Shown here in pieces: positions 25,896 through 34,439 of a DNA stretch of 64,000 bases. A program made the position numbers and the translations under genes. The stretch spans positions 1 through 64,000 of the forward strand of contig NZ_JAVHUW010000067.1 of the NCBI RefSeq assembly GCF_030954495.1, written 5' to 3'. The notes under the pieces were generated by a model, which saw only the letters and a list, made by a program, of their open reading frames with translations, searched no databases and was not told where the DNA came from. How positions within the stretch are numbered: the first letter of the stretch is position 1; every line of letters begins with the position of its first letter. The DNA is from Candidatus Desulfosporosinus nitrosoreducens. GTDB taxonomy: Bacteria; Bacillota; Desulfitobacteriia; Desulfitobacteriales; Desulfitobacteriaceae.

Positions 25896-26959
25896 CTTCT
25901 TTTCTGCTCAAGAGCCGCCACGATTTCGGCGCTGGCCCGGCCGCTTCCATAAAGGTTTTCCGGATAAGGCGGCAGGGGATTCCGGCGATATTGCTCAACA
26001 GCCTTAACAATCCGTTCCGTTTCCGCGCCCGCGAGAGTGTTCCAGCCTGTTTGAACTGTCTCAACCCATTCTGTTTCGTCCCTCATGGTGACACAAGGCA
26101 CCCGCCAAAGATAGGCCTCCTTCTGTACTCCGCCGGAATCCGTGAGAATGAGTTCCGCCCCTTTTTCGAGCAGAATCATTTCTAAATACCCCACAGGGTC
26201 AATCACTTGAACATTTTCCGGGATGGAAATTTTGTGGTCGCCAAGCAGTTTCTTTGTGCGGGGATGGAGGGGAAGTACGATCCGGCTGTCAATCCGGGCA
26301 AAGGCCTTAATTATTCCCGCCAGGCGGCTTGGATCATCCGTGTTTTCCGCCCGATGCACCGTGGCCAGGAGGTACGATTTTTCCTGATAGGGCGCCAGGT
26401 CATCCAGCCGGCGTTCCGCGGCCCGCCGGGCATGATAATACAGAGCGTCAGCCATAACGTCCCCGGTGCGGACAACTCCCTGTCTTAATCCTTCCCGGGC
26501 AAGATTTTGCACAGCCTGATCCGTGGGGCAAAACAGCAAGGCGGCAAGATGATCCGTCAGGACCCGGTTCACTTCTTCAGGCATTTGCCGGTTGTAGCTG
26601 CGCAGCCCCGCCTCAACATGGGCAATGGGAATATGCAGCTTGGCGGCGGCCAAAGCCCCCGCCAGGGTGGAGTTCGTGTCACCAAACACCAGCACCCAGT
26701 CGGGCTTTTCCTGGAGAAGTACTTCTTCTACTCCTGTCAGCATTTCCCCGGTCTGTGCTCCATGGTGTTTGGAACCCACCCCCAGAAAATAGTCGGGCTT
26801 GGGAATCCCCAGCTCTTCAAAAAACACATCCGACATTTGGTAATCATAATGCTGGCCGGTGTGAATGATTTTCTCTTCATGATCCTGGCGCAGGGCCTCC
26901 GAAAGAGGAGCCGCCTTGATAAATTGGGGCCTGGCGCCCAGTACGGTGATCACTTTCAT
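25892..26959 (-). CDS. wecB: Non-hydrolysing UDP-GlcNAc 2-epimerase (WecB/WbpI type)
   Basis: A 355-residue GT-B-like epimerase. Typical motifs: GARPQFIKAAPL, HTGQHYDYQMSDVFF, VFGDTNSTLAGALAA, HVEAGLRSYNRQMPEEVNRVLTDH, ATVHRAENTD, LTDSGGVQKEA and MRDETEWVETV. It interconverts the C2 configuration of UDP-GlcNAc or of a more oxidised derivative. Since the locus also has WbpA-, WbpB- and WbpD-like enzymes, the WbpI reaction (UDP-2,3-diacetamido-glucuronate to the mannuronate) is a real alternative; sequence reading alone does not separate the two. Confidence 0.9.
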   Translation of the reverse strand: MKVITVLGARPQFIKAAPLSEALRQDHEEKIIHTGQHYDYQMSDVFFEELGIPKPDYFLGVGSKHHGAQTGEMLTGVEEVLLQEKPDWVLVFGDTNSTLAGALAAAKLHIPIAHVEAGLRSYNRQMPEEVNRVLTDHLAALLFCPTDQAVQNLAREGLRQGVVRTGDVMADALYYHARRAAERRLDDLAPYQEKSYLLATVHRAENTDDPSRLAGIIKAFARIDSRIVLPLHPRTKKLLGDHKISIPENVQVIDPVGYLEMILLEKGAELILTDSGGVQKEAYLWRVPCVTMRDETEWVETVQTGWNTLAGAETERIVKAVEQYRRNPLPPYPENLYGSGRASAEIVAALEQKRR

Positions 26960-27060
26960 CTAAACTTCCAACCTCAATTCGTTGTTTTCTCTGAGTTTCC
27001 GGACTCGGCAAGTTTTTATCCGCTCATATCCCCCGGGATCAAAAGAGCCGCGGCTATAAC

Positions 27061-28479
27061 TCACGCTTTCCTGAGCGCCGCATGGCGCAGAACATAGCGG
27101 CCAATGCGCCGGAAGTCGTGATCCAGGGCGATCAAAACCAGGAGGTAAACAATCCCGGCAATTCCACCCGAAGCCAAAGGATGCAGCTGGCGCAGCAAAT
27201 AGGCCACCAAAGCCATGACTAACGAGGCCAGGACGATAACCGGAAGCTGGCGCCATATTCGCACTTTGTAAACCTGGCGCCGCACCACTCCGTAATACAT
27301 AACAAAGACATACAACTCCGTAATCAACGTCGCCACACTGGCGCCATAAATTCCATGACGGGGAATTGCGTAAAGGTTAATCCCGATATTTAACACCGCC
27401 GCTCCTCCTTGAATCCAGGCCCGGGTCCATTGCCGGTTGGTGGTGGTCAAGATGTCTCCCAAGGAGAAGCTCAGACATTCGAGGGCAAAAAACCAGCACA
27501 AAATCATCATAATGGGAATCGAGGCCTGAAAACGATGACTGTAAAGCCAGGTCAGCAAAGGATTGGCCAAAACAAAGAGCAGGACACTGCCCGGAATCCC
27601 TACCGCGCTTAAGACCTTAAAGATCTTCTCAATCGTCTCCCGGTGTTTGTCATGACTTTCCACTCCGAGCTGAAAGAGAACAGGATACATAACACTGGTT
27701 AAAATTCCGGGAATGAACAGAAGCACGGAAATCAGCCGATAAGCCGCCGAGTAGATCCCGATTTCCCGCGAGGTACGCATTAAGGAGAGCATAAACATGT
27801 CGATTTGAAAGTAGACATACAGGAAAATGACGGCGGCTCCATAAGGCAGCCCTTTTTTGAGCATTTCCAGCAAACGCTGCCAATTGAACTCCAGCCGGAT
27901 ACTTCGCCTCAGGTGAACATACAACATTAGCGAAATAACCAGAGCGGCGACTGTTTGGGCGTAGGTAATCATGACTACATTCCCTTTGGTCACCACCACA
28001 ATGATCGTCAGCACGCCAATCAGGAATGTCGATAAAAACTGGTACATTGCCGCATAGTACATTTGCTGTTTGGCTTGAAAATAGTTGTAGACAGAGCTGT
28101 CTAAAGCATTTAGTGCACTGGCTATGCCGAAAACAACAACCATGCTCCGGATCGTCAAACTATAGCGGGCAGGCATCAAAACAAGCATCATCCCGTAGAT
28201 AGCCAGCGAGGTCAAGGTCTTAAAGACCAGAGTGTTGCCTAAATAAAGCGGCAAGGCACTTTCATCGCGGGAGCCTTCCTGGACCATGTAATTGCTCAAG
28301 CCAAAATCCACAAAGAGAATAAAGGTGCTCACAAAAGCTACCGCTGAATTGTACTCTCCATAAACTGTCGGTCCTAAATAACGTGTGACCGCAATGGCCA
28401 CAACGGCGGTAATGGCTTTGGACAGCACACTTGCCAGGCTCAAGGCGGCGGCATTTTTAAGGACTAAGCGAAGTTCCAC
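27061..28479 (-). CDS. Wzx-type lipid-linked oligosaccharide flippase
   Basis: A 472-residue polytopic protein of the MOP superfamily (PF01943). It opens with LRLVLKNAAALSLASVLSKAI and ITRYLGPTVYGEYNSAVAFV, the classic polysaccharide-exporter start, and has about 14 hydrophobic segments. It should flip the undecaprenyl-linked repeat unit to the outer face for polymerisation or ligation. It is the only flippase in the locus. A 100-base gap separates it from the epimerase gene. Confidence 0.9.
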   Translation of the reverse strand: MELRLVLKNAAALSLASVLSKAITAVVAIAVTRYLGPTVYGEYNSAVAFVSTFILFVDFGLSNYMVQEGSRDESALPLYLGNTLVFKTLTSLAIYGMMLVLMPARYSLTIRSMVVVFGIASALNALDSSVYNYFQAKQQMYYAAMYQFLSTFLIGVLTIIVVVTKGNVVMITYAQTVAALVISLMLYVHLRRSIRLEFNWQRLLEMLKKGLPYGAAVIFLYVYFQIDMFMLSLMRTSREIGIYSAAYRLISVLLFIPGILTSVMYPVLFQLGVESHDKHRETIEKIFKVLSAVGIPGSVLLFVLANPLLTWLYSHRFQASIPIMMILCWFFALECLSFSLGDILTTTNRQWTRAWIQGGAAVLNIGINLYAIPRHGIYGASVATLITELYVFVMYYGVVRRQVYKVRIWRQLPVIVLASLVMALVAYLLRQLHPLASGGIAGIVYLLVLIALDHDFRRIGRYVLRHAALRKA

Positions 28480-28547
28480 TGCGGGCTCTCCTTTCTATCT
28501 CCACGTTTTAACCCAGCCTGCTGTCATTCCGACCGTAATGTTTGCGG

Positions 28548-29762
28548 TTATGTTTCCCGTTGGACTCTTTGAGCCTCCTGATAGACCTCAAGGGTCTTCT
28601 CAGCGTTAAAACGCCAGGTAAATTCCCGGCTGACGAGCTCTCTCCCCCGGACTCCCATTTCCTGCGCCCGTTGCGGATGCCTGAAAAGCTCGCGTATGGC
28701 GGCGGCGACCGCCGGCACATTTTGGGGCGGTACTGCTATACCCACCTCAGTCTTATCTAAAATCTCGGCAATTCCTTCACCTTGAGTCCCGATAATTGGC
28801 TTGCCGTAAGCCATCGCTTCAAGATAAACCACGCCAAAGGCTTCTTTCCAGCTCGGTAAAATAAAAACAGCACATTGGGACATTTCCGCCATAGCCTCAG
28901 GATGAGGCAAGCTTCCCAGGAATACAACATGCCTCTCAAGTCCCAATTCCCTGGTGAGGGTTTGCAAAGCCGGACCTTCCGAACCGGCGCCCACAATGCG
29001 ATACTCCAAATCGGGAAACTCGTGGACCAGCTCGGGCAAAGCCTGCAATACCACGGCATGTCCTTTGTCCGGGCGCAAAAATCCCACGCTCAGGAGGCGG
29101 TGACCATTGCCCGTTTTGGAAGTGTCTTCCCCTTCCGGCTGCGGCGGCTGAAGCACATCTTCCAAATCCACGCCATTATAGACCACCTTGTACTTCGCCA
29201 AAGTGTCCGCCCAGGTTGCCAGTCCGTATTGATTCCTGAGCTTTTCACTTACCAGAATTACCTGAGAGGCCTCTCTGAGAGTCGCCCGCACACTCTCGGC
29301 GCAGGTATGGCTGCGCTTTAAGGTATAGGCAAAATCCTGGCCATGAATCGTGACGACAAGAGGCAGGTTATACGTTTGCGCAAATTTCCGGGCGGCCGCT
29401 CCGTCCGGATGGGCCACATGAGCATGAATTAAATCCACGCCCTGCCCGATCTGATCGAGAAAAACCCGGCGTATGCCCTGGGCAAAGGTTGTGGGGTAAT
29501 ACTCGAAAAACAGAGAGCGCGGAAACTCCAGCACCCGGGGATGAAAGACCGGAAATCCGTCCGGTTGTTCCCAAAAGGGAACCGCGGGATACCCTCCCCA
29601 CTTGCCGCGTCCCGCCAGCAAGCCCGGTACCCAGGGCACCGGCGCCACTACCCTCACGTCGACTCCCAGCCGGGACAAAGCGACGGCCTGTTGGCGGACA
29701 AAGATTCCTCCCAAGGGAGATACGGCATTGGGATACATATGAGATAAGATTAACACACGCAT
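28548..29762 (-). CDS. GT4 glycosyltransferase
   Basis: A 404-residue GT-B enzyme. The N-terminal domain begins RVLILSHMYPNAVSPLGGIFV with the glycine loop and includes HAHVAHPDGAAARKFA and TIHGQDF. The C-terminal domain has LLSVGFLRPDKGH, FLGSLPHPEAMAEMSQCAVFILPSWKEAFGVVYLEAMAYGKPIIGTQGEG, where the EAFG...E pair is the donor-phosphate ExxxxxxxE motif. It adds one sugar of the repeat unit; which one is unknown. Only one base separates it from the next GT4 gene upstream, so the two are cotranscribed. Confidence 0.9.
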   Translation of the reverse strand: MRVLILSHMYPNAVSPLGGIFVRQQAVALSRLGVDVRVVAPVPWVPGLLAGRGKWGGYPAVPFWEQPDGFPVFHPRVLEFPRSLFFEYYPTTFAQGIRRVFLDQIGQGVDLIHAHVAHPDGAAARKFAQTYNLPLVVTIHGQDFAYTLKRSHTCAESVRATLREASQVILVSEKLRNQYGLATWADTLAKYKVVYNGVDLEDVLQPPQPEGEDTSKTGNGHRLLSVGFLRPDKGHAVVLQALPELVHEFPDLEYRIVGAGSEGPALQTLTRELGLERHVVFLGSLPHPEAMAEMSQCAVFILPSWKEAFGVVYLEAMAYGKPIIGTQGEGIAEILDKTEVGIAVPPQNVPAVAAAIRELFRHPQRAQEMGVRGRELVSREFTWRFNAEKTLEVYQEAQRVQRET

Positions 29763-29763
29763 C

Positions 29764-30894
29764 TTACGGCTTCCTCGCAGCTAAAATTCGCTCATAGAGC
29801 CCGAGCAATTTGCTTTGTTCTTTTTCCCAGGTATATTCTCTTTGAAACGCATCCCAGCCATTTTGAGCACAGCTCAAAGCCTTTTCCGGATTTTCAAGCA
29901 AGGTACAAATATCCTGAGCGAGGCTTTCCGGATTTCCGGGCTCATTAAGCAGCCCACACTGATTTTTCTCAATAATTTTTTCGATATAGCCGAAACGCGA
30001 CCCCACCACAGGCAGGCCCGCGGCCATGTATTCCAGGAGTTTAACGGGAATCGCCTTGCGGTAATTCAAGGTTGGCAGCAAAGGCACAAGGGCGATAGAG
30101 CTCCGGGCCAAAACCCCCGGTACCTGCTCATAGGGCACTTTCCCGCGCAGGTGGACCCCTCCGCGCTCCAGCCAGGGTTCGAGCCGGGAAAATTCCGGTC
30201 CTAAGTCCTCTGTCTCCGCCGGTCCCACTAATTCACACACGACTTCGGGGTGTTTAAGCCGGACTAAAGGCATTGCCCGCAAGATGATCTCCAGGCCCCG
30301 TTCCCGGTTAATCCCGCCGAGGTATAAAATAACGGGCGGTTTCATCCCTGCCGGCCGGGGAAATTCAAACTGGCGTTTAAGGGGATAGTTATGGAGAATC
30401 TCCCCTTCCGGGTTTTCCCGCCGAAATAGCTCCGCCATATGATCGTTAACCGTTACAATGCCGGCAAAGGAACGTGCCGCCCGCTTTTCCAGCAGATCAA
30501 CCGTCCGGGCCACAAGCTTGCGCAGAGGTCTGGGAATCCAGTAGCGCGTAAGCAGACTGTCGCCATAATATTCATGGACATCATAAATCACCGGCTTCCC
30601 GTGTTTGCGGCTTAAGCGCAAGCCCACCGGAATCAAATCCGGATCATGAAAATGATAGATGTCCGCATTTTCCCGCAGGGCTGTCTGATAAAGAACATTC
30701 AAACGCCAAATCCTGTCCGCTCTGGCGGAAAGGGGGGGCACGGCCTGAATCCGAATCCCGTCTTTGCTCAGCGAAGTCTCGTAAGGGGCCACTATGACCA
30801 CTTCATATCCCGCTTCCGCCAAGCTGCGGGCTTCCTTATGAAAAATGCGCTCGTCAAAAGGAGAATGAGCCGTGGTTAAAATGCAGGCTTTCAA
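29764..30894 (-). CDS. GT4 glycosyltransferase
   Basis: A 376-residue GT-B enzyme. N-terminal ACILTTAHSPFDERIFHKEARSLAEAGYEV and YHFHDPDLIPVGL are typical of a GT4 group in surface polysaccharide loci. The C-terminal domain has ILYLGGINRERGLEII, VCELVGPAE and KLLEYMAAGLPVVGSRFG with the donor-binding Glu. It overlaps the ligase-like gene by 4 bases at 30891-30894. Donor and acceptor cannot be read from sequence. Confidence 0.88.
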   Translation of the reverse strand: MKACILTTAHSPFDERIFHKEARSLAEAGYEVVIVAPYETSLSKDGIRIQAVPPLSARADRIWRLNVLYQTALRENADIYHFHDPDLIPVGLRLSRKHGKPVIYDVHEYYGDSLLTRYWIPRPLRKLVARTVDLLEKRAARSFAGIVTVNDHMAELFRRENPEGEILHNYPLKRQFEFPRPAGMKPPVILYLGGINRERGLEIILRAMPLVRLKHPEVVCELVGPAETEDLGPEFSRLEPWLERGGVHLRGKVPYEQVPGVLARSSIALVPLLPTLNYRKAIPVKLLEYMAAGLPVVGSRFGYIEKIIEKNQCGLLNEPGNPESLAQDICTLLENPEKALSCAQNGWDAFQREYTWEKEQSKLLGLYERILAARKP

Positions 30895-32225
30895 AAGTTT
30901 TCCCCTTCTATTCTATAAATTAAGCCCATAAACAAAGCAAACAAGGTCATTAACTGGAGATTGTAAAATATCCCGGCCGTGATGTTGTAGACAAAAACCG
31001 CCGCCGTGGCCGCCACGAAGGCAATGCAAAGCATAGTTTTGGTCTCCCGTATACCTTGGTCGGAGGCTGAGAAATTAAACAGTCTGACTTTCTCCAGAGC
31101 AGCTTTAACCGGCCGCAGGAAAAGCCAAAAATACAGGGCCAGGCCAACAACACCGTAACGCCGGGTTACCAAAGCATACTCGTCATCAACCAGGGTCGTC
31201 ATCGTTTTTTTGGCTGTGCCCCAGCCCAAAATCGGGGATTCTTTAATGTATTCAAAGGCATTTCCCGCCCTTAAAAAATGCCCTTGGGCTGAAGTGCTGT
31301 TGCCCAGGTCGGTTGCTTCATTGATGCGGGTTGTGAATTCACGCGGCGAGGTAAAAAAGATCAGCAAGGTCAAAAGGAACAAAGCTCCCACCTTTAACAG
31401 CATGTCCTTTTTCCACCGGTATTTAAACAAAGCCCACAGGCTCAGCACGGTGAGCACGAGAGCCGTCGCTAAAAGGGCGGTGCGCGAAATTGTCATAAAG
31501 GTTAATTTAATAGTAAGTCCCACCGCCACAAAGAGGAGCACTGCTTTTAAACGCTCATTCTCCCGGAAATAAAACATGGTCACAAATAAAGTCAAGGTCA
31601 GGACGGCAAAAATCCCCATAACATTAGGATTATCGAAGGTGCCCAGAACACGGGGGGGGTTGGCGTTCACCAGGTTATCCAGGTGAGATTGCGCAAAAAA
31701 AGGAGTTAACCAAGCGTTGACATTGGCTATGTTCAAGAACTGGCTCCAGGAAAGGACCAGGATAATCCCCAAGCCTACGAGGAAGGTTTTGCACAGAACA
31801 CTAAACTCCCCTTCCTGTAAATCCAGGGAAAGCGCCAAAGTTGCAGCCAGATAGTATTTGGCAAGAGTGACCCCTTCCATAATGTCCCGCACACTAAAGG
31901 GCGTCCGCAAAAAAATTGCCGCGAAAAGGTTGGACAGAACCATGGAACCTAAGAAAAGCAAAAAAACATTAGAAACCGCCCTTACTGCCCGGGACTGGTC
32001 TTCATGGTAAGACAAGCCCAAGTTGTACTCCGAGGGGGAACGGTAAATCAGCCACAGCAATACATTGAGGGCAAATACCCCAAAAAGCAAAACGTCATCC
32101 AAACGCAGGCGAGGCAGAGTAGAACGAATTTCCATCGAGGGCAAGAGCATCGCGGAAAGCATAATGGCTAAAATAAGCAGCAATTTATTCGAGTTAGTGC
32201 GTGTAACCCCTGTGTTCCAGAACAT
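30891..32225 (-). CDS. Second O-antigen ligase/polymerase-like (Wzy_C) membrane protein
   Basis: A 444-residue polytopic protein. The Wzy_C-like region reads HFLRAGNAFEYIKESPILGWGTAKKTM, followed by DDEYALVTRRYGVVGLALYFW, close to the family pattern of a large outer loop and an L/YGxxG helix. One of the two such proteins in this locus is probably the repeat-unit polymerase and the other a ligase to an acceptor, but which is which cannot be told from sequence. It sits between a GT4 gene and the hexapeptide acetyltransferase. Confidence 0.82.
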   Translation of the reverse strand: MFWNTGVTRTNSNKLLLILAIMLSAMLLPSMEIRSTLPRLRLDDVLLFGVFALNVLLWLIYRSPSEYNLGLSYHEDQSRAVRAVSNVFLLFLGSMVLSNLFAAIFLRTPFSVRDIMEGVTLAKYYLAATLALSLDLQEGEFSVLCKTFLVGLGIILVLSWSQFLNIANVNAWLTPFFAQSHLDNLVNANPPRVLGTFDNPNVMGIFAVLTLTLFVTMFYFRENERLKAVLLFVAVGLTIKLTFMTISRTALLATALVLTVLSLWALFKYRWKKDMLLKVGALFLLTLLIFFTSPREFTTRINEATDLGNSTSAQGHFLRAGNAFEYIKESPILGWGTAKKTMTTLVDDEYALVTRRYGVVGLALYFWLFLRPVKAALEKVRLFNFSASDQGIRETKTMLCIAFVAATAAVFVYNITAGIFYNLQLMTLFALFMGLIYRIEGENF

Positions 32226-32341
32226 CTATCTTTATCCTCCTTGTTTCCAAACCTATTGCCAAGACCGGGATCTTTGGGGGGCCGCAGTTTCCATCACTCT
32301 TTCGCCATCACCGGCGAGGCCTCCAAACGCTCTTGGACCTG

Positions 32342-33187
32342 TCAGGGTAAAAGTTCATCTTCGGGTACTTCCCGCACCTCCCGGGCCGGAAAGCCTTTGA
32401 GAACATGTTTTTCCGCCGTGTCCTTCGTAACCAAGGCTCCCGCGGCCACGAAGGTTTCAGGGGCTACTTTGACGCCTGGCAAAAGGATGGCTGCCCCGCC
32501 AATTCTGGCGCCTTTCCGAATCGTCGCACCTTTGATCGCTTTAAAACGCTTTTCCGTGCGGCCCATGTAGTTGTCGTTTGTCGTCGTAACCATGGGCGCA
32601 ATAAATACCCGCTCCTCGATTTCCATGTAAGCTGTGATATAAGAGCCCGTTTGAATCTTAGTATAAGAACCAATTTTGGTATCATTCTCCACGGCCACTC
32701 CGCTTCCGATCACCACGTTCTGACCGATTGTACAGCGTTCCCGGACAACCGCCCCATCTCCGATGAAAGCCTTGTCGCCATAAGTTGTCCCCGCATAGAG
32801 CACTGCGGAACAGCCGACAGTGTAGCCGTCCCCCATTTTGAGGGGAGGAAGATCCGCCTGTACCTTTACCGTACTCGTAGCGGCGGCTTTAGGCGAGCGG
32901 CCAATTGAGGAGCTGCTGCCAACAAACCCGTCTTCGCCGAGAGAAGCATGAGGATAGATCGTACTGTGGTCTCCGACTCTGGAACGTTCACCAAGTTCCG
33001 CTCCGGACCCCAGGGTAACGTAATTCCCCAGTTCACTTCCCGCACCCACCTTTGCTCCGGCGCCCAGCACACATCCCACGCCTAAGACTACCTTTTCTCC
33101 AAGCACGACATTTTCTCCGATGACGCAAAACGGTCCAACCTGCGCACTCGACGGCACAGCCGCACTGGAAGCAATCTGTTGATTCAT
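32342..33187 (-). CDS. Left-handed beta-helix N-acetyltransferase (WbpD/WlbB type)
   Basis: A 281-residue hexapeptide-repeat protein: many [LIV]GxxxxV-like turns (GENVVLGEKVVLG, GKVGAGSELGNYVTLGSG, IGDGAVVRERCTIGQNVVIG), then TTNDNYMGRTEKRFKAIKGATIRKGARIGGAAILLPGVKV. By context it probably acetylates the 3-amino group of UDP-2-acetamido-3-amino-glucuronate. Start choice: the frame runs 49 codons further up into the oxidoreductase gene, but the ATG at 33187 has GAGAGGAG 8 bases upstream and begins the beta-helix, so I use it. It follows the WbpB-like gene by 16 bases, as in other loci of this pathway. Confidence 0.85.
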   Translation of the reverse strand: MNQQIASSAAVPSSAQVGPFCVIGENVVLGEKVVLGVGCVLGAGAKVGAGSELGNYVTLGSGAELGERSRVGDHSTIYPHASLGEDGFVGSSSSIGRSPKAAATSTVKVQADLPPLKMGDGYTVGCSAVLYAGTTYGDKAFIGDGAVVRERCTIGQNVVIGSGVAVENDTKIGSYTKIQTGSYITAYMEIEERVFIAPMVTTTNDNYMGRTEKRFKAIKGATIRKGARIGGAAILLPGVKVAPETFVAAGALVTKDTAEKHVLKGFPAREVREVPEDELLP

Positions 33188-33203
33188 TGTGTCAGCTCCT
33201 CTC

Positions 33204-34250
33204 TCAGCTCTCCACGAGCGGGAATACCACCGGCTCTTTCGTCTCCTGGCATTTATAGATCGCCAGGATAATTTCAAGAGCTTTGCGGCCTTCCTCCCCG
33301 GGAATTGCCGGTCTCCGCTCTTCCCGAACGGCATGAATCATATCCAGGATAAGCTCACGGTGCCCGAAGCCATAGACGTTGGGCGGGTCAATTTCCTGTC
33401 CGGCGAAAATTTCTTTTTGCTCTTCACTGCTGTCGGGGAATTCCCAAACTTCGATGCGATTGACGGCAATTCCGCCGACAATGACAGATCCCGTCTCGCC
33501 GAAAACATTTAAAGTCTCTTCAATGTTCTTGGGATAAATCGTCGAGGCTGCTTCGATAAGACCGATAGCGCCGCTTTTAAACTTAATTACGGCCGCGCCC
33601 ATGTCCTCCATTTCAATTTTGCGCATAAACGTCGCTGTATATCCAAAAACAGATTCCACAGGTCCAAACATCCATTGCAGCAAGTCGATGTTATGAATGG
33701 ACTGGTTCATCAGAACTCCGCCGTCCTGGAGTTTCGTCCCGCGCCAGGGAGCCTGAGTGTAATAATCAGCATTGCGATTCCAGCGCACGGTAGCCTGCCC
33801 GTGAGTCAATTTGCCGAAACGGCCGTCTTCCAGCGCTTTGCGCAGCAGCTTAATCGAGGCGTTGAAACGGTTCTGATGAATAACCCCCAATTTAACGCCG
33901 GCTTTTTGACAGGCTGCGATCATGGCATCGGCTGTTTGCAAAGTCATAGCCATTGGTTTTTCCACGAGAATATGTTTTCCCGCCTCGGCTGCGGCAATGC
34001 CGATTTCGGCATGCAAGCCGCTGGGAGTAGCAATGGTCACAACGTCGACATCTTCTCTTTGCAGCATTTCCTTATAATCCGTGTAAGGATCTGCTCCGTA
34101 CTTGTCGGCAAATTTCTGAGCCTGCTCAGGCAGTATATCGCATACTGCCACTAATTCTGCTTCCGGGAGAGCAACGATAGACTCGGCATGCTTGGGGGCA
34201 ATCCGTCCGCACCCGATAATCGCAAAGCGCATCTTTTTTTCTTCTTTCAT
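33204..34250 (-). CDS. Gfo/Idh/MocA oxidoreductase (WbpB/WlbA type)
   Basis: A 348-residue NAD-dependent oxidoreductase. The Rossmann start is FAIIGCGRIAPKHAESI, followed by DVVTIATPSGLHAEIGIAAAEAGKHILVEKPMAMT with the catalytic EKP motif, then GVIHQNRFN and VRWNRNADYY. Together with the WbpD-like acetyltransferase and the WbpA-like dehydrogenase this fits UDP-GlcNAc-uronate 3-oxidase (WbpB/WlbA), which makes the 3-keto intermediate. The ATG at 34250 has only a weak ribosome site; the ATG six codons later is an alternative. Confidence 0.85.
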   Translation of the reverse strand: MKEEKKMRFAIIGCGRIAPKHAESIVALPEAELVAVCDILPEQAQKFADKYGADPYTDYKEMLQREDVDVVTIATPSGLHAEIGIAAAEAGKHILVEKPMAMTLQTADAMIAACQKAGVKLGVIHQNRFNASIKLLRKALEDGRFGKLTHGQATVRWNRNADYYTQAPWRGTKLQDGGVLMNQSIHNIDLLQWMFGPVESVFGYTATFMRKIEMEDMGAAVIKFKSGAIGLIEAASTIYPKNIEETLNVFGETGSVIVGGIAVNRIEVWEFPDSSEEQKEIFAGQEIDPPNVYGFGHRELILDMIHAVREERRPAIPGEEGRKALEIILAIYKCQETKEPVVFPLVES

Positions 34251-34368
34251 AATCTTAACAGCTCTTTTCTTTGTAAATTTTCCTTAGTCTTCAGAATCGT
34301 TTCCGGGCGTTCCCCTTAAAATGGCCAAACTATTTAATTGGTAAAATATAACTGATCCGATATACAGG

Positions 34369-34398
34369 TTTAAGGGGAATCAATAGATTCCCCTTAAA
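34369..34398 (-). other. Intra-operon hairpin without T-run
   Basis: A 13-bp perfect stem (TTTAAGGGGAATC and its complement) with a 4-base loop lies 42 bases after the WbpA-like gene and before the WbpB-like gene. It has no T-tract on the minus strand, so it may mark an RNA-processing site or partial attenuation rather than a full stop. Confidence 0.5.
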
Positions 34399-34439
34399 TC
34401 CCTTGTCTTTGAATGGTCTTCAATTCGTTCCCTTGCCGC

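Noticed and set aside
33188..33334. N-terminal extension of the WbpD-like acetyltransferase
   Set aside because: The 49 extra codons lie inside the oxidoreductase gene and are Arg/Lys-rich, unlike the family; a clear ribosome site supports the ATG at 33187.
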